Source: an uncultured Eubacteriales bacterium (GTDB taxonomy: Bacteria > Bacillota > Clostridia > Oscillospirales > CAG-272). Taken from it: a stretch of 41,320 nucleotides of DNA. The notes beneath the pieces are model-generated. The model saw only the letters and a program-made list of their open reading frames with translations, was not told the DNA's origin and searched no databases. The stretch covers positions 1 through 41,320 of the forward strand of contig CAKRPQ010000007.1 of NCBI GenBank assembly GCA_934385225.1. The letters are read 5' to 3'. The translations under genes and the position numbers were made by a program. Of the stretch, positions 22,643 through 29,989 are shown piece by piece (position 1 is the first letter of the stretch; each line of letters opens with the position of its first letter).

Positions 22643-24055
22643 TTAGATTGTTTCTACCTTAATAAGGCTCGTATTGCCCGATTCACCGTTCGTGATACCG
22701 CCCGTTATCAGGATATTGTCACCTTTTTCAAGAGGGAAGGCGGCTTTTGCCGTTTTTTTCGCAGTGTAGAAGAGGACGTCCGTCGAGTTGAATTCCTCCG
22801 ACATCATGGGCAGAACACCCCATGAAAGCGCGAGCTTACGCCAGGTCACCTCGCTTGTCGTAAGTCCGATGATATCAACTGGTGTGCGGAAGCGCGAAAC
22901 CATTCTCGCGGTCATTCCCGTTCTCGTGCAGACGACGATGGCTTTTGCACCGAGGTCTATCGACATTCCGCACGTCGCGTGCGAAAGGGCATCGACGGTG
23001 TTCTTTATCTTGAATTCGTTTTCGTGGAAGCGGTGGACGTAATCGACTGATTTTTCTGTCTGTGCCGCAATCTTTGACATCGTCTGAACCGTAAGGACGG
23101 GGTACTTGCCCGCGGCTGTCTCACCCGACAGCATTATTGCGCTCGTGCCGTCGTAAACGGCGTTTGCAACGTCCGAAACCTCGGCTCTTGTCGGACGTGG
23201 ATTGTTTATCATGCTTTCGAGCATTTCCGTCGCCGTGATGACGCGCTTGCCGAGCATACGGCAGGTCGTGATTATGTGCTTCTGAATGGCAGGCAGCTCC
23301 TCAAACGGTATTTCAACGCCCATATCGCCTCTGCCGATCATAATTCCGTCGCATTCGCGACAGATTTCTTCAATATTATCTATACCCGCTCTGTTTTCAA
23401 TCTTTGCGATTATATCTGCCTTTGAGCCGCCGCAATCCTTAATGAACTGCTTTACGTCCATAAGATCCTGCGCGCATGAGACGAAAGAACAGGCAAAGAA
23501 ATCGACGCCGTTTTTTATGCCGAATTCAATATCGGACTTGTCCTGCTCGCTGAGATACACTTGATGCAGAACCTTGTTCGGGAAGCTCATACTCTTATGA
23601 TTTGAAAGCTCGCCGCCGATAAGAACGTGGCACACCGCATCGTGACCGTGTATTTCGGCAACCTCAAAGTGAACCAGTCCGTTGCAGAGAAGTATCTTGT
23701 CGCCGATGTCGAGGTCATCTATAAGTCCCTTGTAGCTGACGGAAACGCGGGTGTTATCGCCGACGATGTCGTCTGTCGTGAAGGTGAATGTGTCTCCGTC
23801 GCGAAGAGTGATCTTGCTGTCCACAAAGGTTCCGATTCTGTATTCGGGACCCTTTGTGTCGAGGAGTATCGCAATAGGAAGATTGAGTTTTTCTCTTATA
23901 CTCTTTATCAGTTTGATTTTTTCAAGATGATCGTCATGTGTTCCGTGTGAAAAATTTAGTCTTGCGACGTTCATGCCCGCAAGGCACATTTCGGTAAGTG
24001 TTTTTTCGTCCGAGCAGGAAGGACCTATCGTGCAGACGATTTTTGTTTTTCTCAT
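22643..24055 (-). CDS. pyk: Pyruvate kinase
   Basis: The protein has 470 residues. It catalyses phosphoenolpyruvate plus ADP to pyruvate plus ATP in the cytosol. Motifs: Arg32-x-Asn34-x-Ser-His37 (VARLNFSHGTHDDH), DTKGPEYRIG (66-75), the catalytic-lysine/metal block AKIENRAGIDNI, MIGRGDMGVEIPFEELP and SGETAAGKYPV. A B-domain lies at about 72-165 and the C-terminal regulatory domain is present. The extra PEP-utilising domain found at the end of some Bacillus and clostridial enzymes is absent. The ATG at 24055 follows AAGGGAG. It has its own promoter, although no terminator separates it from the upstream TRIC gene, so some readthrough is possible. Confidence 0.98.
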   Translation of the reverse strand: MRKTKIVCTIGPSCSDEKTLTEMCLAGMNVARLNFSHGTHDDHLEKIKLIKSIREKLNLPIAILLDTKGPEYRIGTFVDSKITLRDGDTFTFTTDDIVGDNTRVSVSYKGLIDDLDIGDKILLCNGLVHFEVAEIHGHDAVCHVLIGGELSNHKSMSFPNKVLHQVYLSEQDKSDIEFGIKNGVDFFACSFVSCAQDLMDVKQFIKDCGGSKADIIAKIENRAGIDNIEEICRECDGIMIGRGDMGVEIPFEELPAIQKHIITTCRMLGKRVITATEMLESMINNPRPTRAEVSDVANAVYDGTSAIMLSGETAAGKYPVLTVQTMSKIAAQTEKSVDYVHRFHENEFKIKNTVDALSHATCGMSIDLGAKAIVVCTRTGMTARMVSRFRTPVDIIGLTTSEVTWRKLALSWGVLPMMSEEFNSTDVLFYTAKKTAKAAFPLEKGDNILITGGITNGESGNTSLIKVETI

Positions 24056-24094
24056 AATGCGGCTCCCTTAAAATAAAAATCTATCACATTATAT

Positions 24095-24123
24095 ATTATA
24101 ACCCCAAAAAAGTCAAAAGTCAA
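24095..24123 (-). promoter_or_regulatory. Sigma-A promoter of pyk
   Basis: On the minus strand TTGACT (complement of 24118-24123) and TATAAT (complement of 24095-24100) are 17 bases apart. Confidence 0.85.
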
Positions 24124-24145
24124 CACCGCACAATGTAAAATTTAT

Positions 24146-24805
24146 TCAAAATTCAAAATTGCCGTAGGACTTTGGCAGACTCCAATGAAATTTCACCGCA
24201 AGGAGACGAATGAGAACGATTATAAACATCGAAAGCGAGACCGAAAGCGCACCGTTTACGCCGAAGCGCAGGCAGGTGTAGCAGATTATGCCGCCGATTA
24301 TCGAAGCGGTCGCGTAAATATCCTCGTGCATTACCATCGGAACGCGCGCGGTCATAAGGTCGCGCATTATTCCGCCTCCGACGGCGGTGGTCATTCCGAG
24401 GAAAACGCAGAGAAAACCGTTTTCGGCGTGTCCTGAATTCATTCCTATCTGAACACCGCTTACGGTAAAGGACGCAAGCCCTACCGCGTCAAAAAACAAA
24501 AATAATTTGTGCAGATGTTCGTTTTTGGGGTCTCTCCTTTTTGAGACTATCCTGTAAACGATATAAACCGAGAGCGAGGAAACGAACGCGACGAGAAGAA
24601 AAATATAATTGTAAAATGATCTCAGCGGCAGCTCGTTTATCAGAATATCGCGTACGGCACCTCCGCCGAGCGAGGTCAGAACGGCACAGAAAATTATGCC
24701 GAAGAGGTCGAGCGAGCTTTTTATTGCAATGATGCTGCCCGATATTGAAGCGGCGGCGACACCGATAATTTCGGCAGCCGAGAAAAACCATTCGGAAAGT
24801 CCCAT
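24146..24805 (-). CDS. TRIC/UPF0126 family cation channel protein
   Basis: The protein has 219 residues with about seven hydrophobic segments. It consists of two homologous halves, each with the glycine-triplet kink of prokaryotic TRIC channels: TSLGGGAVRDILINELP in the first half and TTAVGGGIMRDLMTARVP in the second, each following an acidic or basic half-helix. Bacterial members form trimeric potassium-permeable channels; the physiological role in bacteria is unclear. The ATG at 24805 follows AAGGAG. It lies 90 bases upstream of pyk on the same strand with no terminator between them, so the two may be partly co-expressed. Confidence 0.94.
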   Translation of the reverse strand: MGLSEWFFSAAEIIGVAAASISGSIIAIKSSLDLFGIIFCAVLTSLGGGAVRDILINELPLRSFYNYIFLLVAFVSSLSVYIVYRIVSKRRDPKNEHLHKLFLFFDAVGLASFTVSGVQIGMNSGHAENGFLCVFLGMTTAVGGGIMRDLMTARVPMVMHEDIYATASIIGGIICYTCLRFGVNGALSVSLSMFIIVLIRLLAVKFHWSLPKSYGNFEF

Positions 24806-24843
24806 TGTGAAGACAGTCTCCTTTTTAAAAAAATTACGCTACA

Positions 24844-24872
24844 ATTTTACCACCGAGCAAGAAAAAAATCAA
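24844..24872 (-). promoter_or_regulatory. Sigma-A-like promoter of the TRIC gene
   Basis: On the minus strand TTGATT (complement of 24867-24872) and TAAAAT (complement of 24844-24849) are 17 bases apart. Confidence 0.65.
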
Positions 24873-25339
24873 TACCCAAAAAGAATAAAAACGCAATTTA
24901 CGACCGTTTTTTCATCATCGGAGTCGGTTCTTTTCGAAAATTGTCCGAGGCTGCTTCCGACAAGTTTAGTTTGGGGCATTCGCGTCAAACGATAATGTTA
25001 GATACGACTATCGTAAAGCAAACACGCATTACAAAAATAAAAGTTTAATATATATCGAACTAACACAGATAAATTAGTCTAACGCAAATCGGTTTGAGAG
25101 ACGTATTACGAGTGTCGAACGGCGGTCTGCCGAGACGTTTTGCACTGTTTCCCGTCCCTTTTTACGCCTGATTCGTGAATTGAAACTTTTTCCTCCGCTT
25201 TTCGTCTCTATATGCGGAGCGCGGATTTTTGCGCGTGTTCTTCACCGATATTTTATTCCTTTTCCTATGTGCGTGTTAGACGTTGCCGGAAACGCAAAAC
25301 GGCAGAATAAATTATTTGAAGTAAAATTCCCGTAACCCC
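24873..25339. other. Long intergenic region without a recognised gene
   Basis: No open frame with a ribosome binding site is convincing here. I see several modest inverted repeats: ACGATA / TATCGT (24989-25014), CTCCGC / GCGGAG (25193-25219) and TGCCG / CGGCA (25284-25304). There is no clear T-tract terminator and no known riboswitch or ncRNA that I recognise. It separates the divergent TRIC and LCP promoters and is the largest gene-free stretch in the window. Confidence 0.6.
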
Positions 25340-25368
25340 TTGAAAAAAAAAAAGAAATGATATATAAT
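25340..25368 (+). promoter_or_regulatory. Sigma-A promoter of the LCP gene
   Basis: TTGAAA at 25340-25345 and TATAAT at 25363-25368 are 17 bases apart, about 30 bases before the start codon. Confidence 0.85.
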
Positions 25369-25399
25369 AATATATTATTTGAAAGCGGAGGTGAAAATA

Positions 25400-26431
25400 T
25401 TGCTTTCAAACGTTAGAAACTTCTTTCTGACATTTGTGATTTCGCTGATTATTTTCGGAATAATCGCTTTCTTTGTCGTCGGACTTGTACTCGATTCGAT
25501 AAACGTCAGTGTTTCGGGTGTGGACACTTCGCCGATAGTTCACGGAAGCGACAACTATATCGAAAGCACAAGCCCCGATAAACAGGCGGAGCTTGACGGA
25601 AATTCTTTCAATATGCTTTTTCTCGGACTCGATTACGCACCCGCGCTTTTCTACGACGAATATAACCCGAAGACTGCATCGGAGCTTGTTAAATACAATA
25701 CCGACAAGACCGCGGGCGAGGGCGTAAATGACGGTGAGTACAGACGTGTTTCGGCAGATACGATACTTCTAGTCTGCGTCAGCAAGGAAAATAAAGAGTT
25801 CGCATTCGGCGCGATAAGCCCGAACACTCTCATAACGCGCGGCAACGAAACAAAGTGCCTCGGCGACATATTTGAGGACGAGGGACTGGATAAATTCATT
25901 TCCGCACTGCAAACGCTCTGCGGCATTACGATCGACAGATACGCGCTTGTTGACCTTGAAAATTTCGCAAACGTTATAAACATAATAGAGGGCGTGGATT
26001 TCAACGTTCCGTGCGATATGCAGTACGACGACTATAACGGCGATCTGCACATAAATATCAAAGCGGGATATCAGCACCTTGACGGCGAAAAATCGCTCGA
26101 AATGCTCAGATTCAATAAATACGAGGATACGTCCTGGTCGCGTCTTAAAACGACGATGGCATTTGCGCGCGCCGTTATGACAAAAATGACAGATACAAAG
26201 TACATAACAAAGGCGGCGGCGCTTTTCAGAGAGGCGCAGTCGATGGTAGTCACCGATTTTACGGCGACGGATCTTAATTCTAATCTTGACCTTATCTTCT
26301 CGTACCCGAATTTCGACGCGCTTTCGATAGAACTTCCCGGAGCGTATTCGACGATAGACGGCAAGCTCTGCTTCATACCGAATGTGAATGGGTGCATAAG
26401 CACACTCGCACCGTATCAGAGACAGAAATAA
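25400..26431 (+). CDS. LytR-CpsA-Psr (LCP) family envelope protein
   Basis: The protein has 343 residues. The start is a TTG at 25400, five bases after a near-perfect GGAGGTGA; the TTG at 25379 has no site. A single N-terminal membrane helix (about 8-32) leaves the domain outside the cell. LCP elements are visible: NMLFLGLD, then RRVSADTILLVCV, and the arginine-rich helix RFNKYEDTSWSRLKTTMAF. Family members transfer polyprenyl-linked polymers to peptidoglycan. Here the usual acidic pair and the final Arg-Gln of that helix are partly replaced, so this is a divergent member and activity is less certain. It lies 35 bases upstream of glyQS and is probably co-transcribed. Confidence 0.85.
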   Translation: MLSNVRNFFLTFVISLIIFGIIAFFVVGLVLDSINVSVSGVDTSPIVHGSDNYIESTSPDKQAELDGNSFNMLFLGLDYAPALFYDEYNPKTASELVKYNTDKTAGEGVNDGEYRRVSADTILLVCVSKENKEFAFGAISPNTLITRGNETKCLGDIFEDEGLDKFISALQTLCGITIDRYALVDLENFANVINIIEGVDFNVPCDMQYDDYNGDLHINIKAGYQHLDGEKSLEMLRFNKYEDTSWSRLKTTMAFARAVMTKMTDTKYITKAAALFREAQSMVVTDFTATDLNSNLDLIFSYPNFDALSIELPGAYSTIDGKLCFIPNVNGCISTLAPYQRQK

Positions 26432-26465
26432 TTTAAGCACATAAAGACTTAAAGGAGTAAATAAA

Positions 26466-27863
26466 ATGAAAAATTCAGAAAAAACGATGGACAAAATCGT
26501 TGCCCTCTGCAAAACGAGAGGTATCATTTTCCCCGGCTCGGAAATTTACGGCGGACTTGCAAACTCTTGGGACTACGGTCCGCTCGGCGTAGAATTCAAG
26601 AATAACGTCAAGAAGGCTTGGTGGAAAAAATTCGTCCAGGAGTCGAAATATAATGTCGGTCTCGACAGCGCAATTATAATGAACCCCGAAACTTGGGTCG
26701 CTTCGGGTCACGTCGGCGGTTTTTCCGATCCTCTTATGGACTGCAAGAGCTGTAAGGCACGCCACCGCGCGGATAAACTCATTGAGGATTACGCTTTTAA
26801 GAACGGTCTTGACGATAACCCCGCAGGCTGGACTTTTGAGCAAATGTCCGACTACATAAAGGAAAAAGGAATCTGCTGTCCCGATTGCGGCGGCAAGGAT
26901 TTCACCGAAATAAAGAAATTTAACCTGATGTTCAAGACATTTATCGGTGTAACGGAAAATTCGACGAGCACAGTTTACCTTCGTCCCGAAACGGCGCAGG
27001 GAATTTTCGTCAATTTCCCGAATGTACAGCGTTCTACGAGAAGAAAGCTCCCGTTCGGCGTCGCACAGATAGGTAAATCGTTCAGAAACGAAATCACTCC
27101 CGGTAACTTTGTGTTCCGTACACGCGAATTTGAGCAGATGGAACTTGAATTTTTCTGCAAGCCGGGCACAGACCTTGAATGGTTCAACTACTGGAAGGAT
27201 TACTGCCATAAGTTCCTTCTTAATCTCGGCATGAGAGACGAAAATCTCCGCCTTCGCGACCACGATAAGGAAGAGCTTTGCTTCTATTCGAAGGCAACAA
27301 CGGACTTTGAATTCCTGTTCCCGTTCGGCTGGGGTGAGCTCTGGGGCGTTGCCGACCGTACGGATTACGACCTTTCGCAGCACGCAAAGCACAGCGGAAA
27401 GGATCTCGCATATTTCGATCCCGAAACGAACGAACACTATATTCCTTATGTTATCGAGCCTTCGCTCGGTGCTGACAGAGTTGCGCTTGCATTCCTTGTC
27501 GACGCATACGATGAAGAGGTTATCGACGCCGAAAAGAATGACGTTCGTACCGTTCTTCACCTGCACCCCGCGCTTGCGCCCTATAAGGCTGCCGTTCTTC
27601 CGCTTTCAAAGAAACTTTCGGAAAAAGCGGGCGAGATTTATGACGAACTTTCCAAATATTTCATGGTCGATTTCGACGATGCGGGATCTATCGGTAAGAG
27701 ATACCGCCGCGAGGACGAGATCGGAACGCCGTTCTGCATCACATACGACTTTGAGTCCGAGAACGACGGTTGCGTGACGGTCAGAGACAGAGATACTATG
27801 GAACAGGTAAGAATTCCCGTAGGCGAGCTTCGCGCATATATCGAAAAAGCACTTGTGTTCTGA
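26466..27863 (+). CDS. glyQS: Glycyl-tRNA synthetase, homodimeric class II type
   Basis: The protein has 465 residues and charges tRNA-Gly in the cytosol; two tRNA-Gly genes (GCC, TCC) are in this window. The N-terminus has the Gly-rich IFPGSEIYGGLANSWDYGP. Next come the zinc-ribbon-like pairs CKSC and CPDCGG of the insertion, class II motif 2 (SFRNEITPGNFVFRTREFEQ) and motif 3 (PSLGADRVALAFL). The C-terminal anticodon-binding domain (about 355-465) ends in a typical RDRDTMEQVRIP block. The ATG at 26466 is preceded by AAAGGAG. Because it follows the LCP gene by 35 bases, there is no room for a T-box leader, which is often found on this gene in Firmicutes. Confidence 0.98.
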   Translation: MKNSEKTMDKIVALCKTRGIIFPGSEIYGGLANSWDYGPLGVEFKNNVKKAWWKKFVQESKYNVGLDSAIIMNPETWVASGHVGGFSDPLMDCKSCKARHRADKLIEDYAFKNGLDDNPAGWTFEQMSDYIKEKGICCPDCGGKDFTEIKKFNLMFKTFIGVTENSTSTVYLRPETAQGIFVNFPNVQRSTRRKLPFGVAQIGKSFRNEITPGNFVFRTREFEQMELEFFCKPGTDLEWFNYWKDYCHKFLLNLGMRDENLRLRDHDKEELCFYSKATTDFEFLFPFGWGELWGVADRTDYDLSQHAKHSGKDLAYFDPETNEHYIPYVIEPSLGADRVALAFLVDAYDEEVIDAEKNDVRTVLHLHPALAPYKAAVLPLSKKLSEKAGEIYDELSKYFMVDFDDAGSIGKRYRREDEIGTPFCITYDFESENDGCVTVRDRDTMEQVRIPVGELRAYIEKALVF

Positions 27864-27867
27864 TATA

Positions 27868-27912
27868 AAATACCCGACGGCGTTTTTTCGCTGTCGGGTA
27901 TTTGCTTAAAAA
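27868..27912 (+). terminator. Terminator after glyQS
   Basis: A 15-bp stem, AAATACCCGAC plus GGCG pairing with CGCT plus GTCGGGTATTT, has a 6-T loop. The T tract after it is short (TTTGCTT), so termination may be incomplete. Confidence 0.75.
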
Positions 27913-28013
27913 ATTTTCGAAAACAAAAACTCTGTTAAAAAAGATCGGTGAAACATAAAATGTTGTTGCAAGGACGTTGAATTATGCGAAATCGTGTTTT
28001 GCACCCGCGGCAC

Positions 28014-28044
28014 AAAAAAATCCGAAAGCCGTAACTTTCGGATT
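28014..28044 (-). terminator. Terminator of the tRNA(CAT) gene
   Basis: A perfect 10-bp stem (28019-28028 with 28035-28044) is followed by a T run on the minus strand, immediately after the tRNA 3' end. Confidence 0.9.
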
Positions 28045-28045
28045 T

Positions 28046-28122
28046 TGGTGGGGCATCAAGGACTCGAACCTTGGACCGACCGGTTATGAGCCGGTAGCTC
28101 TAACCAACTGAGCTAATGCCCC
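28046..28122 (-). tRNA. tRNA with CAT anticodon, elongator Met or (more likely) Ile2
   Basis: A minus-strand 77-base cloverleaf with acceptor GGGGCAT / ATGCCCC, anticodon loop CTCATAA and encoded ACCA. The first acceptor pair is Watson-Crick and the D-arm is elongator-like, so it is not the initiator. The CGGCTCATAACCG anticodon arm resembles the lysidine-modified Ile2 tRNAs more than the GTTCATAC arm of many Firmicutes elongator Met tRNAs; I cannot settle this by eye. Confidence 0.9.
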
Positions 28123-28138
28123 ATTTGCAACGCTATAT

Positions 28139-28167
28139 ATTTTATCACAACTTTTTGCCTTTGTCAA
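28139..28167 (-). promoter_or_regulatory. Sigma-A promoter of the tRNA(CAT) gene
   Basis: On the minus strand TTGACA (complement of 28162-28167) and TAAAAT (complement of 28139-28144) are 17 bases apart. Confidence 0.88.
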
Positions 28168-28253
28168 TAGAATTTTTCAAAAAGATTCCGAAAAAATATT
28201 TTTCGTCAAAAGATACGGCGAAAAGCCCCGAAATACCGTGTTTTTTTGCAAAA

Positions 28254-28288
28254 ACACTATTGAAAAGCAGGAAAAAATAGTGTATAAT
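28254..28288 (+). promoter_or_regulatory. guaB promoter embedded in an inverted repeat
   Basis: TTGAAA (28260-28265) and TATAAT (28283-28288) are 17 bases apart. An inverted repeat, ACACTAT (28254-28260) and ATAGTGT (28277-28283), touches both elements and could be an operator. Confidence 0.75.
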
Positions 28289-28336
28289 AAATCAATTTAA
28301 TAAAAAATCAGAATTACAAAATATTCGGAGGAATTT

Positions 28337-29842
28337 ATGGCTTATTATTACAACGAACCGTCGCACACATTCAGCGAATACCTTCTCATTCCCGGTTACA
28401 CATCGCCCGAATGTATTCCCGCAAATGTTGATCTTTCGACATCTCTTGTCAAGTTCAAAAAGGGTGAGGAATCGCCGATAAAGCTCGGTATTCCGCTTGT
28501 TTCCGCGATAATGCAGTCGGTTTCGAACGATACCATGGCAATAGCACTCGCAAAAGAGGGCGGACTTTCGTTCATTTACGGCTCGCAGTCCGTTGAGGAC
28601 GAGGCGGCAATGGTCGCGCGCGTAAAGAGCTACAAGGCGGGATTCGTTGTCAGCGACTCAAATCTTCGTCCCGATAACACTCTTGCCGACGTTCTCGCTC
28701 TTGCCGAGGAAAAGGGACACTCAACCATGGCTGTGACGGACGACGGCACGTCGTCGGGTAAGCTCCTCGGCGTTGTTACGGGCAGAGACTACCGCGTGAG
28801 CCGTATGTCGCCCGAAGAAAAGGTCGAAACGTTTATGACGCCATTTTCAAAACTCATAACGGCTCCGAAAAATACGTCTCTTAAAGAGGCAAACGATATA
28901 ATCTGGGATCATAAGCTGAATTCTCTCCCGATAATTGACGATGACGGACGTCTTATGTACTTCGTGTTCCGCAAGGACTACGCACAGCATAAGGAAAATC
29001 CGAACGAAATACTCGACTCCGAGAAAAGATATATGGTCGGCGCGGGAATAAATACGCTCGACTACGAAAAGAGAGTTCCCGCTCTTGTCGAAGCGGGCGC
29101 GGACGTGCTCTGCATAGACTCCTCGGAAGGGTACACCTGCTGGCAAAAAAAGACGATAGACTTTATAAGAGCAAAGTACGGCGACAGCATCAAGGTCGGT
29201 GCGGGGAACGTCGTTGACAGAGACGGTTTTATGTTCCTTGCGGAAGCGGGTGCGGATTTTATTAAGGTCGGCATCGGCGGCGGTTCTATCTGCATAACGC
29301 GCGAAACAAAGGGGATCGGCAGAGGTCAGGCGACAGCTCTTATCGAGGTTGCGGCGGCAAGAGACGAATATTTTGAAAAAAAGGGCGTTTATATTCCGAT
29401 CTGCTCGGACGGCGGTATCGTTCACGACTATCATATGACGCTTGCACTTGCGATGGGCGCGGATTTCATAATGCTCGGCAGATATTTTGCGCGTTTTGAC
29501 GAGTCGCCCACGGCGAAGCTGATGATAAACGGTCAGTATGTCAAGGAATACTGGGGCGAAGGTTCGAACAGAGCAAGAAACTGGCAGAGATACGACCTCG
29601 GCGGCAGATCGAAGCTCGCTTTTGAAGAGGGAGTCGATTCTTATGTCACCTATGCGGGTTCGCTCAGAGATAACGTCGCAAAGAGCCTTTATAAGGTCAA
29701 ATCGACGATGTGCAACTGCGGCGAAACGACGATAAAGGGACTGCAAAAGAATGCGAAGCTCACTCTTGTCTCTGCGACGAGCATCGTTGAGGGCGGTTAT
29801 CACGACGTAATGCTCCACACGACGGGAAATCAGTATAAATAA
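28337..29842 (+). CDS. guaB: Inosine-5'-monophosphate dehydrogenase
   Basis: The protein has 501 residues. It oxidises IMP to XMP with NAD, the first committed step of GMP synthesis, in the cytosol. The catalytic loop is GIGGGSICITRETKGIGRG with Cys319; the substrate loop is AGNVVDRDGFMFL, and the flap includes YWGEGSNRARNW. Two CBS repeats occupy about 105-225 (ADVLALAEEKGHSTMAVTD and MTPFSKLITAPKN). The segment ICITRETKG, and a chain slightly longer than the common 485-490 residues with a hydrophilic N-terminal lead, mark it as the clostridial variant rather than the Bacillus type. The ATG at 28337 follows CGGAGG. It is transcribed alone. Confidence 0.97.
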   Translation: MAYYYNEPSHTFSEYLLIPGYTSPECIPANVDLSTSLVKFKKGEESPIKLGIPLVSAIMQSVSNDTMAIALAKEGGLSFIYGSQSVEDEAAMVARVKSYKAGFVVSDSNLRPDNTLADVLALAEEKGHSTMAVTDDGTSSGKLLGVVTGRDYRVSRMSPEEKVETFMTPFSKLITAPKNTSLKEANDIIWDHKLNSLPIIDDDGRLMYFVFRKDYAQHKENPNEILDSEKRYMVGAGINTLDYEKRVPALVEAGADVLCIDSSEGYTCWQKKTIDFIRAKYGDSIKVGAGNVVDRDGFMFLAEAGADFIKVGIGGGSICITRETKGIGRGQATALIEVAAARDEYFEKKGVYIPICSDGGIVHDYHMTLALAMGADFIMLGRYFARFDESPTAKLMINGQYVKEYWGEGSNRARNWQRYDLGGRSKLAFEEGVDSYVTYAGSLRDNVAKSLYKVKSTMCNCGETTIKGLQKNAKLTLVSATSIVEGGYHDVMLHTTGNQYK

Positions 29843-29918
29843 ACAATTATTTTTCGCCTGCGACTGCCTTTTTGGCGGAAATAAATAAAAAAACACAGTA
29901 AAAAAATAAAAAAACACA

Positions 29919-29947
29919 TTGCGGGTCTGCTTGTTTTATGTTATAAT
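29919..29947 (+). promoter_or_regulatory. Promoter of the leucine-rich-repeat surface protein gene
   Basis: A perfect TATAAT at 29942-29947 has a weak -35 (TTGCGG at 29919-29924) 17 bases upstream. The region between the guaB stop and here shows only A-rich sequence and a weak imperfect hairpin. Confidence 0.7.
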
Positions 29948-29959
29948 ACGAGCAGACCC
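29923..29959. repeat. Inverted repeat enclosing the -10 of the LRR-protein promoter
   Basis: A perfect 9-bp inverted repeat, GGGTCTGCT (29923-29931) and AGCAGACCC (29951-29959), has a 19-base centre containing the -10. The left arm overlaps the -35 and the right arm covers the expected start of transcription, so an operator role is likely. Confidence 0.75.
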
Positions 29960-29989
29960 AATTACTTTTTGAAAGAGGGAGAAAAACTT

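Noticed and set aside
26432..26465. T-box leader expected before glyQS
   Set aside because: Only 34 bases separate the LCP gene from glyQS and they contain just the binding site; no T-box or specifier loop fits. Nothing T-box-like was seen upstream of the LCP gene either.
26475..27566. Open frame of 363 codons on the minus strand
   Set aside because: Antisense to glyQS, which is certain; no independent coding evidence.
28847..29917. Open frame of 356 codons on the minus strand
   Set aside because: Antisense to guaB, which is certain; no independent coding evidence.
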